From Punica granatum (Eukaryota > Streptophyta > Magnoliopsida > Myrtales > Lythraceae): a stretch of 64,000 nucleotides of DNA. The notes under the pieces are model-generated. The model saw nothing but the letters and a program-made list of their open reading frames with translations. It did no database searches and was not told the DNA's origin. The position numbers and the translations under genes were made by a program. The stretch's first letter is position 1. Every line of letters begins with the position of its first letter. The DNA lies in NCBI RefSeq assembly GCF_007655135.1, contig NC_045130.1:39614605-39678604 (forward strand), given 5' to 3'. Shown here one piece after another: positions 37,377-50,700 of the stretch.

Positions 37377-38200
37377 TGATGGTGCCCAGCAACTTCACCA
37401 GAACTGGACCTATATACTATCATAAGAACCAGTACACATGACTCCTCACGGATAAAAGCTAAGAATTCAGGATAATATAAAAACCAGAACTCTTAGCTCA
37501 GCTGCAACATCACCCAACTTCTTCTCAGCTGCTTTATGATTCCTCAGAAAGTTCCAATCCCTGCGAATAAACAAATGGAACCAGATGACAACCGGACGTT
37601 CCAAACTGGGAAAATAAGCTGATCCATGGGTATAACTTGAGAATTACATTGGGACAGGCACGCACAACAAAGTCTAATCCCAATGACCATTATGCACTAT
37701 AAGCCTGAATTTGCAAAAGAACCAAGAAATCAAATTTCAAAATCTCAGCTTTCAGAAAGGACAGCCCACAAACCCGCCCCTTTACAATCCTTAATTCATC
37801 TGGAAGCAAGGGAGCAACAAACGAAAAACAATGATGGGAATTTCAGATACTACTAGAAATTAAAGGGCATAGAAGCTTTCAGGTGATTGGGTTCGACGGA
37901 CAAAATTTCAGAGGAGAATCAAAACAGCCGAATAGATTGACTCAGAGAAAAAGAGAATATGGGGAAAATTCAGCTGAGCAATATCAAATTGGTTAAGGCC
38001 TGAAGTAAGAACAATGCATACAGATATTCCAATCAAAACCAGATGGAACAAAAATTCACGAACCGATTCGTCGAAGGCCGCAAGGTGTCGGTGCGTCCTG
38101 TAAAAATCACGGAGACATCGAATTTTGAGAGAGACAGAGAGGGGAAGAGAGAGAGAGAGAGACAGAGAGAGAGAGATGGGGGGTGTTCACCGAAAGGAAG
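37377..38200 (-). other. Leader region of the RING-CUE ligase gene
   Basis: No separate gene. An acceptor-like TTATTCGCAG followed by a possible leader exon (about 37490-37560) and a CT-rich stretch on the minus strand ((GA)n on the plus strand, about 38128-38175) suggest that transcription starts near 38.1 kb and that the leader has one or more introns. Details are not resolved. Confidence 0.4.
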
Positions 38201-38865
38201 GTACCAAAAATTAAAATATTCATATTTATTTATCTTTATTTATTTATCTATATCTATCTTCTTATTGCTCGATTGCCCCTCTAATTTTGCTCCTTATATA
38301 TCATATCTGAACAAAATCTCCTCCTTGCATTTTTTATAATCTTTTTTTATAAGAGGTCTGTTTTTTGTGTTGGATCAAATAAGGTTTTTTCCTTCTTTTT
38401 CTTTTTTTTTGTTGAATTGATCAAAGATAATTTCGGTTTACCATCATGAATTGGTTCAAGAATTTTAGAGCTTATTAACATCTTAAGTTCGCATATTGTA
38501 AATAGAAGAAAATCATGATGGAGATAGTTGTATTCATGATACTAACGAGACATAAATTTAGATAAGTCAAAGTCTAATAGGTTTCTGATTATCGAATAAT
38601 ATAAATCAAAATAAGATATTTTCAATTTATTAACTGAATTTAATTTTCTATTCTGGTGTGCTTTGACTCTCGCCATGGGAATTGATAAGTGGTCTAAAGT
38701 TTATATATTTCTAAAAGGACTGAATGTACAACCATAAAGTCTATTTTCGAATTGCATGGATGGTCTCAAAGTTTCGAGTAAATTGAATGATTTAGAATCA
38801 TGATCCGTCATTTTTCAATTCAAAGATTGAATTACTTAATTTTATTTTTCGATCGAATCAAAACG

Positions 38866-39560
38866 CAATTTGTTTGGTTTTAAAGTTTATTTTTAACTTT
38901 ACTCCACTTATCTTCAATTCAATAACACAATTATTACTTTTCTTTTTTTCTTCAATTTTTTTAACCATTCAATTCAATTTTTAATACCAAATTATCTAAA
39001 TTATTTATTACTTTTTTCATAATTCAACAACACAATCATTACTTTCTCTTAACTATTAATTACTTTTTTACATTTTTTTCTCATAATTCAATAATACACT
39101 CATTATAACCCAATTAAATATATATATATATATATACAAAGTTAAAATAGAGTTGAGTTAAGCTCAGCTCTAATCCCAAACAATGTGCTTTTCTATCTTT
39201 TTCAATTCCATTTTCAATCGAATTGCTATGTTTATTTACAAAATCAAATTTAACTTTACTTTACTTTATTTTTCTCTCAATTTAATAGCACAATCATTAT
39301 TTTTCTATCTTTTTTAAAAAAATTCTCTCTCATACTTTTTCTTATCTATTATTACAATTAATTTTTTAATATTAATTTCTCTCAATTATTCAACACATTT
39401 TTCTCAATTTTAATATTTTTTCCTCAATTGAACAATACAATCATTAATTTTTACTTTCTTTTTCAAATTCTCTCACTTATTTTTCCCAACTATCTCCTCA
39501 AATTAAACTAAATCAAATTAAATAAAACTTAATTTCGTCACCAAACACAATGTTAAATTA
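38866..39560. repeat. Two neighbouring AT-rich dispersed elements
   Basis: Two stretches (about 38866-39190 and 39190-39560) repeat the same word order: TTTGGTTTTAAAG- or CAATTCCATTTTC-like start, ACTTTACT, AATTCAATAACACAATCATTA, CTCTCAATTATTCAACAC-like words, and an end with AAACAATGTG or CCAAACACAATG. They resemble the copies at 25.1 and 48.8 kb, the 25.1-kb copy being in the opposite orientation. Confidence 0.5.
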
Positions 39561-39941
39561 TGGCAATTGCAATTGTACTTTTTTGTTTTCTCGAGTTATC
39601 CATTTTGTTTGCTTGAATGCATTCAATAGAATCTTGAATATTTGAATAACTTTCCCTCATTTCGTTCTAAATTAATGGAAAATTATTCAAGGAAATTCTC
39701 TACAAAATTTTCATAATTGAGGGGCAATTTTGCAATTAGAATAAAATAAATCATAATGGAGATGTATATCACATATAAGTAAATTATTGTAATAAAAACA
39801 AAAAAGAAAAGAAAAACCGCCAAACCGGGGGATGATCCATTGACATAGCCGCCATGAGAAGGTACGGCTCGAGTCGCCGTAACTTGTGAATCGGAATCTT
39901 CAGCTGGCTGCTCTGTCTGGCGCCGAAGCTTCCATCCTCCG

Positions 39942-40118
39942 ATGGGAATGATAAGGAGCAGCTTCTCCTTCATCACGGGAATTCTCTGCGGGATCTACGT
40001 TGCTCAGAACTACGACGTTCCCAACATTAAGAAGCTCGCCGACACCGCCCTCTTCATGACGAAGCTCTATGAGGAGAAGTATCGCAAGCCCAAGAAGCCT
40101 GGTGAAGGAGATGAGTAG
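39942..40118 (+). CDS. Conserved plant micro-protein with one N-terminal membrane segment
   Basis: A single-exon frame of 58 residues beginning MGMIRSSFSFITGILCGIYV and ending KPKKPGEGDE. A hydrophobic stretch at about residues 6-21 could span a membrane; then comes a helical, charged part (NIKKLADTALFMTKLYEEKY) and a basic-acidic tail. I recall uncharacterised proteins of this size and pattern (SFSF..G...G.YVAQNY.VPN..KL) in many plants, possibly organellar, but no function is established. Codon use is GC-rich in a very AT-rich surround, which supports a real gene. It is too short for a 60-residue cut-off and a longer false frame lies on the other strand. A leader intron cannot be excluded. 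Confidence 0.75.
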   Translation: MGMIRSSFSFITGILCGIYVAQNYDVPNIKKLADTALFMTKLYEEKYRKPKKPGEGDE

Positions 40119-41833
40119 CAGCCCTTCCGTTTACCGATTGTTCTTTTTTCTTTTGGGAAGATGAATCGATCCATTCTTTGAGCAAAGGTTCGATCTTTGC
40201 GGATTCAAAAGAAGAGCAACAAAAGAAGAGCTCTGATCTTTGCGAAATTTCTTGGGTACAGTGATGTTAGATTGGATTGATAGCACTAAAACCTCGTATT
40301 TCTTGTAACGATGAGAACAATTTTGTGGAATAGTATTGCTTTCAACTCTGATGAGTTCTGCTTTCTGTCCTCGTTGAACACTTATTCAGGGTTCTTTCCG
40401 TTTGAGATTATGTAATCTGAGTGCTTCAATACATAGCTGTGTGTGCATCTTAAACTGAATATCTGCCCAGATGTTGACAGCCTTTAGAGAAACTCTCATT
40501 GCCAAATGCTTGCAGCAGGATCATGAAATTGATTCGAAAATGGTATTACTGGCTCTTAAGAGAACCAAAGAGCTCAAGGTTTCAGGACTTAATCTAGGCG
40601 TCTGGAAAAGCCAGCACACGTGGGCCTCGGAAGGGTTGCATAGTGATGCTCGATTCGGAAAATGGGACAGTTACAGTCTACGCGTTTAATGACGCTCGCT
40701 CGCTTCAACTTTTCATAAATGAAGCACAGTAGATCAATAGAGGAAGTTCGGGGATAGTTCATGTGGCCTTTGATATCTCAGTGATCCACAGTGGATCCAG
40801 ACTCCTGCTGTAATAAGCATTTTGAACCAGAACCATGTTCTTGCGGAGTCCCATCTCAAAGTTTCTCCCTTTCAACAGTCTGAAAGATTGAAGCTTCACT
40901 CTCAGTAGCTGTACCTTCATATGGTTGTGTGTGTCTAGTCTTAGAAGGTTGCTGTCAGTGGATACTCCTCACAATTGTTTGGTTAGTAAAGTGATGCTTA
41001 TGATGATCGTTGGTGAAGAATGGTTCTTAAATCACCGGATTTTGTGCAGCAGACTTTTGCACTTAGCATGGGATTACTTGCAGCCGGAGGCACGCAATAT
41101 TCGCTGTTCTTTATCTCATATCCCTTGAAAAAACTCGTGGTTTCCATCTCCCCTTGCATCGGGAACCTGAGCTTTTGCAGAGTCATATAGTATTACTCCG
41201 GAATATGTTATCGGGCATTTGTTTTGGTCTAGTCTTGGAGCATGTCCACATCTGCAACTGATAAATCTTTCTCGGTGTAGCCAGTCCAACAATATACCAA
41301 CTTTCTTCGAAAGCTTTTAAAAAGCTTCTGCAGATTATGAACCTCTATAGCAACAGCGTCAAAGATCCCAATATTTTCCTTACTGTAAGCTCAAGGTTTA
41401 AATCAAGAACGTAAAGGTGAAATGAATCGAATGCGAGGACTCGCAAACTTCTATTCATTTTCTGATACAATACTAGCTTCCTCGCGTTGGAATGTAAGAT
41501 TGTATCCTTAAAAATTCCCGAATTTTGAGCTTCAATAAACCAACTTCTGATTATCACGTTCAACTGAAATTAATTACATCAAACAGCAATAGAGAAATCT
41601 AACCCGATAAAACAATATTTATTCGGGCAATCTCTTTGATATTCAATCACGGAGAAGGTCTTAAAACAAACTTCTCCAGCATCTCTAATTCCCTTCTCCA
41701 AAGTTCTGGGACCGTGGGACCACTTTTAACCCGGTCAACCTAATTCCTAGAGACAGCTTCGGAGAAGAGGGCTAATGTACATTTAGGAACATTGTATTAC
41801 ATCCAAGTTGGCTATTAATGTAAACCCGAATTT
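40119..41833. other. Spacer between the micro-protein and the transporter
   Basis: The first 250 or so bases look like the 3' UTR of the micro-protein gene. The rest has mixed base composition and several short frames (for example 40471-40689 and 40925-41128) without recognised motifs. The last few hundred bases before 41834 should be the 3' UTR of the transporter gene. Confidence 0.5.
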
Positions 41834-43678
41834 TTAAACATCCAATCCTTCTGCCACCCGAGGCCTTGCCTGTGACCTCCACTCCCCAATCTTGGCTGCC
41901 ATTTCAGCCATGACCAGCCTTGTAAGGAGCAGGCCCGCCACTAAGGCCGCCCCCATCAACATTGTGAACACTTCGTTCCAGCTCCTAGCTGAAATATAAC
42001 CTGTCAGCAATGGTCCAATAGCGGCGCCAACTGATCCCGTCCCATCTATAATAGCAGTTACAGTTGCAAGGGCCCTCGAGTTCCCTCTCAAGGAGCTGTG
42101 TGTCCCAAGGTCGGTGGACACCGCCGTTGTTATTAGAGCATAGGGCCCATTAACGAACATGCCGGTTATGAACATGAGAACTATGTTGAAGGTCAAGGAA
42201 ATGTGACCATAGCTTCGGTAGAGGAAGAGAGCAGGGATTGCTCCATACATGAAGGTTGCTGCTGTTATTGCTCTTGCATTGAGGCGGTCCGAGATGTGGC
42301 CTGCTAGGATCCCTCCAAGCACTCCTCCAATGTCAAACAGAGTAGACAAATTTCCTGCTGCCCCACTGGATAAGAACTTGCCATCGATAGCTGCAGGAAT
42401 CAGCAATCCCAAATTAGGAACCAAATAGATACTAATGAACCTATTGATACATACATTCAAGCATTGTATGAGTAAAAGTAATCTAGTTAACAATTTTGAG
42501 AGCAATAATGCCCCTCTTCAGGAAGAATAAGTGTGCCATCTCAGGATGGACACACCGTTGCCTTTCGAACAGAGCTAGAGAAATGTATCTTCTGACGGGA
42601 TAATTCTTAGTAAAGCTACTCTTTTCAAACAATTTAGAGCACACAAAGATTATCGGAAGAAAAATGCTTTACCTGTATGACTGATGTAGAAAGGGAGCCA
42701 ATACAGGAAGGTGTAAGCTACCAACTTGGCAAAGAAGAGGCATAGAGCAAAGGGAGCAACTCCTGGGATTTTCCATGCTTCTATGAACCCAACAGCCTTC
42801 TCCTCATCCTCCAAGTCGGACCTCAAGAAAGGCTCCTTAATCCCCTCCCCATTCTTCTTCGGAGAATCCAATTCATCAGCTTCTTGCTCTGCTCCTCCAG
42901 ATTCAGGAGTAACAGGAAGGAACAGGAACACGACCAAACCAATGAATGCTATGAATAGACCAGGCACAACAAATGACCAGCCCCACCCATAGCTCAACAG
43001 GAAAGAGGCCATCAAAGAGCCCGAAATATTCCCAATCGAAGTGTGGGCATTCCATATGCCCATGATCAACCCTCTTTTGCTCTTTCCAAACCAGTTACCG
43101 ACCACTGCAACAACTGAAGGCCACCCAGTCGACTGGAACAAACCCGCAAGCATTTGAACCACTAAAAAATAGTAAAAGCTGTGTATGTTCAACCAGTACC
43201 CAGCACCAAACAGCGAAGTGAAGAAGCCAGTCCCAATCATTCCGATCGTCAGAAATATCCTCAAATTCATCCTATCACCCAAGTGCCCAGAGAAGTACAT
43301 CCCCAGCGCATACACGGCTAGGAAAGCCACATCAAGCTCCCCGAGCAATTCAGTTCCATCAAATCCATTAAACGGCGCCCAGCCATTCCCGAGAATCCCC
43401 GACGAAGTGCTGTTTCTAGGTGTACTTTCAAGGAAGATTGCCTTCCAAGGTACTATTTTCAATCCCACCTCAGATGAGGTGGGATCCAGCGCACTTTTGA
43501 CGATGCTTGTGGTTTTCCGTGCAGCATGGTAGCTTGTGTAGGCGAAGAATGTCACTATCAACACAATGGCTTGGTGGCTTCTGAAAGAAAGATTGGTCTT
43601 CTTTCTATGCTCAACAAAACGAATTCCAAGCGGCTTCTTGTGACTCTGATGGGCTTCTGGCTCGGGTAAGGAACCCAT
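41834..43678 (-). CDS. Putative glycerol-3-phosphate transporter (MFS, organophosphate:phosphate antiporter type)
   Basis: Two exons (42673-43678 and 41834-42390) join in frame to 520 residues. About twelve hydrophobic segments flank a hydrophilic central loop ([26 protein letters not shown]). Family words are clear: [20 protein letters not shown], the MFS loop [10 protein letters not shown] after TM2, [19 protein letters not shown], a second [10 protein letters not shown], and [15 protein letters not shown]. This is the plant G3Pp family, related to bacterial GlpT. Members move glycerol 3-phosphate or similar organophosphates in exchange for phosphate, and several are induced by phosphate starvation. 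The start MGSLPEPE is preferred over an ATG ten codons upstream. I found no clear GNATATNC (P1BS) site in the few hundred bases upstream. Confidence 0.93.
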
Positions 43679-43755
43679 TTGTTTGTCTACTTGAAGAACC
43701 CGATGCAAAAGCCGAGGAAGAAATCACCTCGCTCTTCGTCGAAATCACAGGAAGC

Positions 43756-44428
43756 TGACAACAAAGAAAATAGAATACAATCGATGAGCTGAAGTGTAAG
43801 AAGTAAAACACTCCTAATTTTGGGCAGCATTCAAATCGAATTCACACTTTTTCTCGTGCCATTTGAACAGTTAAAATTAGACAAAAATAGTGAAAAGAAT
43901 CCAAGGCAGAGATAAACGAAATCTTTTCAGAAAATCTAAGTGAAACCGAAGGTAACATAGATTTCCTCCAAACAGAAACGAGTCGTTAATTTGCCAAATC
44001 AATGGACAGAATTTTTCCTGTAATTAGATACGCATCAAAATTTTGCTCTTTGAGTTTGGGCCAAGCCAACCCCCGAGCGAATAACCAAGCACCCCGACTA
44101 CATCGAAGGACGCTGCCTACCTCCTCAAGCTCAAAGGGGTTCAAAAGGAATCGGCTTGTCATACTGCACAATCCAAGAAATCCAAACGAAAGCAGCTCAA
44201 TAACCGAAAATAATCAACTCCAGCCGCAAATTCATCTCCGGGTACATTTCGAAAACTTCCCAACAATCAGAGAAACAAACGCCAGTCCTTCGAACTTGAA
44301 GCTATCAGTCTTCCGATCGCGATTAATTTCTCAATAAAAGAGCAGAGATCGTATTTTTGTTCAAAAATAAAAGGAAAATGCGAACGGCAAGTCAAATACA
44401 AATATGGAATGTACGTTGAGGAGCGTAC
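43756..44428 (-). other. Probable leader intron of the transporter gene
   Basis: On the minus strand the donor GGCAG|GTACGC (intron from 44428) and the acceptor TTGTCAG (ending 43756) enclose about 670 bp of AT-richer DNA with no supported frame. A short leader exon (43679-43755) would precede the ATG. Confidence 0.5.
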
Positions 44429-44622
44429 CTGCCGGCTCGGTTAGCTTGACCCAGTGAGCGACTCGCTTGCTTTCTCTCACTACAATCTTTCTCTCTCTCT
44501 CTCTTCTGTGTCGGATCTTTGCCAAGCTTCTCTTTTGCAGTTTGCTTGAAGCAGGCAGCCAATGGAAGCTCCGCTGTTGGAGCGCAAGCAGCGGGAGGGA
44601 GCACTCTTTAAAGCCTCCTCGC

Positions 44623-44628
44623 TTTATA
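44623..44628 (-). promoter_or_regulatory. Putative TATA box of the transporter gene
   Basis: The minus strand reads ATTATAAAGCG, with a CT-rich leader following (about 44485-44520) before the donor at 44428. Consensus and position only. Confidence 0.45.
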
Positions 44629-44639
44629 ATTCTTTATTC

Positions 44640-46374
44640 TTTACTGAAGCGGAATACCGAAACTGCCCCCCATCTGCGTCCATAATTACTGACGGAACCG
44701 AAGGTCAAACATGGTGGAAAGCTTTTACTGTCGGGAGTGATTCCTATGCGAGTTGACCTAAATGCCCTTCAAAGAAAAAGCATCATGGTTTTACCCCATT
44801 TTTGTACTTTAATTATTCGACCGGTTCGTAAACGGCCAAAGTGATATGATTCAGAAAAAAACACTACCGCGGGGGTCGGATTAATCGAAGTTATGTTCGT
44901 TCGCCTATAGAGATACATCTGGGAAAGCTATTCTTGATCAAGGAAATTAATTACGAGTTTCCCTGCGTCCTTTAAAATCAAACTTATTCGATCATTATAA
45001 CTTATAATTACCGTAAGAGATTACACTACTGTCCGTTAAAAGTAACTGGTAATTTAGAAGTTATTTAATAAAAAAATTAACTGGTAAGAGTTTTAAGACC
45101 TCTTTTTTAATGCTAATTTAGAATTATTGAAATTATCTCTTTATATATGTAAAATTCTATTAAGTTTATGAGCGATTAAGCCCATATCCAACCCAAAAGT
45201 TCGAACTGTTGGGTTGGAGATGGTCCAATTGCTTAAAGGCTCAAGAGGATATTATGGCATCAGAGCGGGTTACGCTTTTGCGTCCATGTGTGGGCTCACA
45301 CCACGTCAAATCTAGTTTCGAGGCAGCCAAATTGCCTCTCATCTTAGTTCGGCCCGAGTGTGACTTCATTAGCATCAAAGTCACATATTGTTACGTGATG
45401 GCGAGTGTTAACACATATTGTCACACATGGAAAAACTAAATAGAAATTTACGGATTTATAAGTGATTAGGTACCATAATCTATCGGCTTGAGTTTTTATA
45501 TTGGATATGGATCCAATCACTTATAAGTCCAAGTGAATATTTTACAATATATATATATATATAATTGTTGAAAATTCTGACGCACTACACGTCAGTCCAT
45601 TTCTTGTAGTAATTAATTAGGCGTGAAATCACCTAAACATCCTAAACATGTGATGATTTGTTAATTTGGTAAAAGATTAAAAAAATCCTCATCTATATTA
45701 TATTATATAATTTAGATTTTTCTCATGAGAGTTTTCCATTCAATTGATAAGGAGTTTTCATTCGTAACCCTCAGCTAACAATCGATCATCCGCATTCCTT
45801 ATACATTAATATATACCTAGAATTTTTTTTCACATTTTCATAATTAATTTTTTTCTAATTTAATGTATTTATATATTAGATATTTTCAAGAAAATTATTT
45901 ATTATATATTTTATATTATTGTAAAATTTGAAAATATAAATTTTATTATTATAAAATTTATAAATATAGTAATATCAACATAAAATAAAAACCATAAAAA
46001 AGTCTGCACAGCCCAGTAATCTTTTATATAGATATATATATATATATATATACAGTTACAACTTACAACTACAAGTGGTGTCTCATTGAACCGGGTGGGA
46101 AGCAAATGAAGAGGAATTTAGAAGCATGCCCTGTATACATACATTATGCGTGTGTGTGTGTATATATATATATGTATATATGTATGTATGAGTTTCGAAA
46201 ATTTAGCCTTGTAAAAAATTTTAGGTGATTTTATTTGATCATTTATTTAAATAGCAGGAAATAAATAAATACATTTAAAAAATGCGTTAATGTATTATAA
46301 TATGTATTTATTATAAAAACTTTATCGATCTATTAGATGTATTAATATGTAATAAGATCGATCAGTTAAATTAT
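44640..46374. other. Intergenic, with an LTR-like fragment
   Basis: No gene is supported. Around 45180-45440 lies a stretch with GGGCTC... words and TATTATGGCATCAGAGCGGG, which resembles the TGGTATCAGAGC primer-binding site found after plant LTRs, so an old LTR fragment is possible. The rest is AT-rich with (AT)n tracts (for example 46030-46051). Confidence 0.4.
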
Positions 46375-47743
46375 GGGAGAATGACACTAATGGTCCTAAA
46401 TATTTACCATTTTTTGACATTGAGTTCTAAAAGTTTTATTTCGGATCAACAAGTCCTAAAAGGTTTGAAAAAGTGTCAGCATTGGTTCTAAATGCAACGG
46501 ACCGTTACCATGATGCTTACGTGGACCTAACGGCATTAAAATCATCCCGTTGGCCGTTAATACAATGACGTGGCTCGTTCCTATTGGATCAATTTGAAAT
46601 CCGACGGATTTCAACCCAACTTGCTCATGGATCAACCAAAACAGTGGCCATCCTTTCAACCCGTGGACTCATGGATCAACCCGAGTAACAACCCGACTGG
46701 TCAACGGGTCCGGATGTCTCCTTCTTCACCCGACTCCCTCCCCATGCCGAAACCCTAGCGTTGCTCCTCTCCTCCACGTAACCCAGCGCCGCCACTGCCT
46801 ATATACCCATCGAGAAACGGTCGAGACCTTAAGCGGGTCGTGCGCTGCCAAGTCGTCGAGCTGACTCACCATTCTCGATTATGCAAAAAGCTCTTGTTTA
46901 GCAGATAGTACTGCGGATGGAGGAGGAGAAGAGTAAGTGATGGAGAGAGAGGGGGGAGGCAATCATGGCGACGAAGCACGATGAAGGAGAAGAGTAAGTG
47001 ATGGCTGGGCTTTACAACCATTTTTTTTAGGGTTTTACAGCCCTAAAAGATCTCATTTTTTCCCCTTCTGGTCTTCACGCAAATCTCTTTCCCATTGAAG
47101 GGCGCCATTCCGATTACAACAGGGAAGGAAGATTTATTGCTTCTCTTATCCATTCCCCTCTCTGTTTTTTATCACCAAGAACAGGGTAAGGCCCAATTAC
47201 AAATGTCCTTTTTGAGTCATGAACCGAAACTAAAAAAAAAAGGGCAGTCATGACAATTACTCTTTCCAGACAAGATAAGGTAAAGGTATTTCTCCCAGTT
47301 GTTCAGGACTTCTTCGGGAGTGCACGGTCGAACAGTCGAAACTTCCACCATTTCTTCTTCTTTCCACAGCTTGGATGAATAATTGGGCCAGTCCATCAAC
47401 AGTCTCCTGAATCTCTGTCCCAGGGTATTCTGCTTCAGAGGTTTCTTTTGGCAATCTTTGAGTCGGGTGAAGAAGCAATTCGGGTCAGCCATGAGCAAGT
47501 CGGGTTGAAATCCATCGAATTTCAAATCGGTCCAATAGAAATGTGCCCCGTCATCGTATTAACGGCCAATATGACGATTTTAACGCCGTTAGGTCCACGT
47601 AGGCATCACATAACGGTCCGTCACATTTAGGACCAATGCTGACACTTTTTCAAACCTTTTAGAACTTGATGATCGGAAGTAAAACTTTTAGCACTCAATG
47701 TCAAAAAATGACAAATATTTAGGACCATTGGTGTCATTCTCCC
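46375..47743. mobile_element. Non-autonomous long-TIR element (Mutator-like), copy 2, with target duplication
   Basis: Inverted arms of about 258 bp (46375-46633 and 47486-47743) match in order throughout, for example GGGAGAATGACACTAATGG at one end and its partner at the other, and GACCGTTACCATGATGC with its partner. The 10 bp GTTAAATTAT stand directly before (46365-46374) and directly after (47744-47753) the element, a clean target-site duplication. The 0.85-kb middle is GC-rich, contains a doubled AAGGAGAAGAGTAAGTGATGG-like word and has no transposase. Frames in it (47217-47525 minus) are not recognised but could be captured host DNA. Confidence 0.88.
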
Positions 47744-47753
47744 GTTAAATTAT

Positions 47754-50700
47754 TCATGTTTTTTATACTCTGAACATGGGAGTGCAATTTATTTTTTGAA
47801 CAAATAGAAAGAAAAGGCAAGGGGTGGTCTTGAAGGAGCGGGGACCCACCATCATCACTTTGACATCGGAGATATTCACATTCAGTGTGATTACACTGCA
47901 AGGAATAGGATTATAGAAAGATACTATTTCTCGAAGAGATGTCTACTGTACGTGTAAGATGTCAATCTCATCAATACAAAATCCAAACTCCAAAATGTAA
48001 TTAAGAATATATGGCCAAGTCAAGCTTTGTTGTATTTTGATTTCAATAATACAGATACATAATATATATATTATGATCTTCCACTTCCCTTCTTCTTGTG
48101 GTTAATATAGATCAATGCAACGCAGAAAAAGCAAAAAGTATTATGATGATAAAAATTATATACATGTTCCAATTCTGTTCTTCCTAATTAATTTGTTGTT
48201 TTCAATATTTATCGTATAATTTAAGATCAACTGGCTTATGAGTATCTTCTATGCTAATCAAACGTCATATGTTGTAGATATATAGATATTCCATTTCCAA
48301 TAACTTAAAACCGCGTAAGATCACATCCAGATAACCAATTTGTTTTAACGTATATTGTTGCATTCCGATGCCTTTGTGGTCCAAATAAAATCGATAGGGA
48401 AGTTCATTACAAGCAAAAGTTAGGTCTCAGACAAATTAGTGTGGATCCCACGTGAGTGCATGATTTTATGATTTAGTTCCAACCACCAGAAATTTACATT
48501 TTCATACGTCAAATGATTTGAAAATTAATAAATTGTCAAAATCACTCGCTGTTATGGGCAATCACTATGGATTCCACGTCTTCCTTCCCCGTTTAATCCA
48601 AACCACTATTTTGATCGAGTTTGTGCCCCCTTTCATCTTTCTGATCGCCTCTGATTTTAAAATTGTGTAAAACAAGTTGCAAGCTTGGTCATCATAAGTT
48701 TGCACGTCACCCTCCATTGATTGACCGCTTTCATATATATAGTTTTTTTTTAAAGGTGAAATTTAAATTGTCGTAATTAAATAAGGCCAGTTACAAAGTC
48801 AAATTCATAAGACTAAAAGGTTAAATCGGATGAGAAAGGAACTGTACATTGCGTTTGGAATGAAATTAAGTTTAATTCAAGGAGATGAAAATAAAAGTAG
48901 TTTGAAAAAGTATGTGAGAAAATATGAAAAAGAATAAGATAAAAAAAATAATGATTGTGTTATTAAATTGAGAAAAAAATATTAAATAGTTGAAATAATT
49001 TAATATTAAAAAATTAATTTAAATAAAAGATACGAAAAAATATTAAAGGGAATTTATAGAAAAAGATTAAAAAAAGTAATGATTGTGTTATTGAATTAAG
49101 AAAAAAAGTAAAAAAAAGTTAAATTAAATTGAATTATATTTTATTGCCAAATAAAGAAATGATACATATCTAGCTTGACAAATAGTTCGATTTCTCGCTA
49201 GTAATAAGACTATCCATTAGATTTTCTATTTTTTTATAATAAATTAATGAATTTTTCTTATAACAAAAAAAGGAGTTAAATTAGACGTCAACATAGTAAG
49301 AGGTACTCGGTTCAAATACTATTTAGATCACAAGAAATATTAAGATTACGTAGAAAATTTGACTATAAAATTATATTTTTTTATGTTATAGTTTATAGGT
49401 TGGACGTGGGATTGTCATATTTGATAGATATACAGATTACAGAAAAATATGAATAATAGTATTGTACGAGATTTTTATTTCTACGGAGAAAAACATGCAT
49501 AAGCTCTATAGTTGTAATTTTGACTATATCAATAATGGTGTTTTCGTTCTAACATATTTCTCTATCATGACTGGATGACCCCAATCCGGAAAGCGATTAC
49601 GATTATCCACTTTACACATAAATGCTGAAATATGAAATGGAAAATTTGGATTAATTTCCTAGGAATCCAAACGTTACATCGAACAAACGGGCAGGGGAAA
49701 AGGTTGAGAAAGAGTACAATTGCTTTATTATGTGGGTGTGAATGGTCGAGGGGTGTGTGGTATGAGATCAATTAATCATGCGAAATGAAATATGCAAGTG
49801 GTCACATGTTCAAATTGAACCAAACATGTTCGAGATCTCCGATGTTTTGTCCCCCTCTATTCTTTTTCTAGCAATCTTTGGGTTTGGTTTTTCTTTTTTC
49901 TTTTTTCGGGAATAATCTTTGGGTTTGGTTTGGTCCGTATTAACAATTATTAATTAATTAAGTTTATGTATTAATAATTAATTATTGGTGAGAGCAGACA
50001 ACTGAATTTCGTGGAGATATATTCATCCTCAAGGCTCAATGTCGATGGCGTGCACGAGTTTTGCACGATTGTCATATAATAACTATAAATTACTCTGTGA
50101 AATTATTATTTTTTTAAGAGTTTCGAATTGCCATTGACTTTACGAGGTGAATGCCGACAAGGCTTCTTTCTTGAGATTTACACAAAATAATTGTTGATTA
50201 ATTAATTCGGATGATAATTAATTTTGTAATGTGGAAGGACTACTATCCTTTTGTAGATATATATAATATAATATGGAGAAAAAAAAAAGACGCAAGGCAT
50301 GTAAAAATCACTGCGGCTTGTACTTAATATTAATAATAACTTCACCATATCTCTGTTTATTTATAGACCAAGGAGAAAGATACATTAATCGAGATAAAGA
50401 TAATATCTTATAGAATTGAATAAGCAATTAAAAGTTAATTTCAAAAAAATGGTCCTATTAATTTTATATCTATTTTTATTTGTTACTCGATATCGGTAAA
50501 CATTGCAGAAGTGAGTTTAGTATATAACGTTACGATAGCTTATTAAAAACACTAAACATGAAAAACCGGAAAAGGTTCTCATGTGAAAATTTGCAAGTCG
50601 TTCCAATGAGAAAAAAGTATGTCTTTTTCATTCAATATGGGGGGGTGGGGGTGGGGGCGCATAGCTATCAATAGCATCTCCATTATTTACCATTCAATCA

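Noticed and set aside
42726..43532. Plus-strand open frames opposite the transporter
   Set aside because: Shadows of the membrane-protein exon; the minus strand gives a complete, recognised protein.
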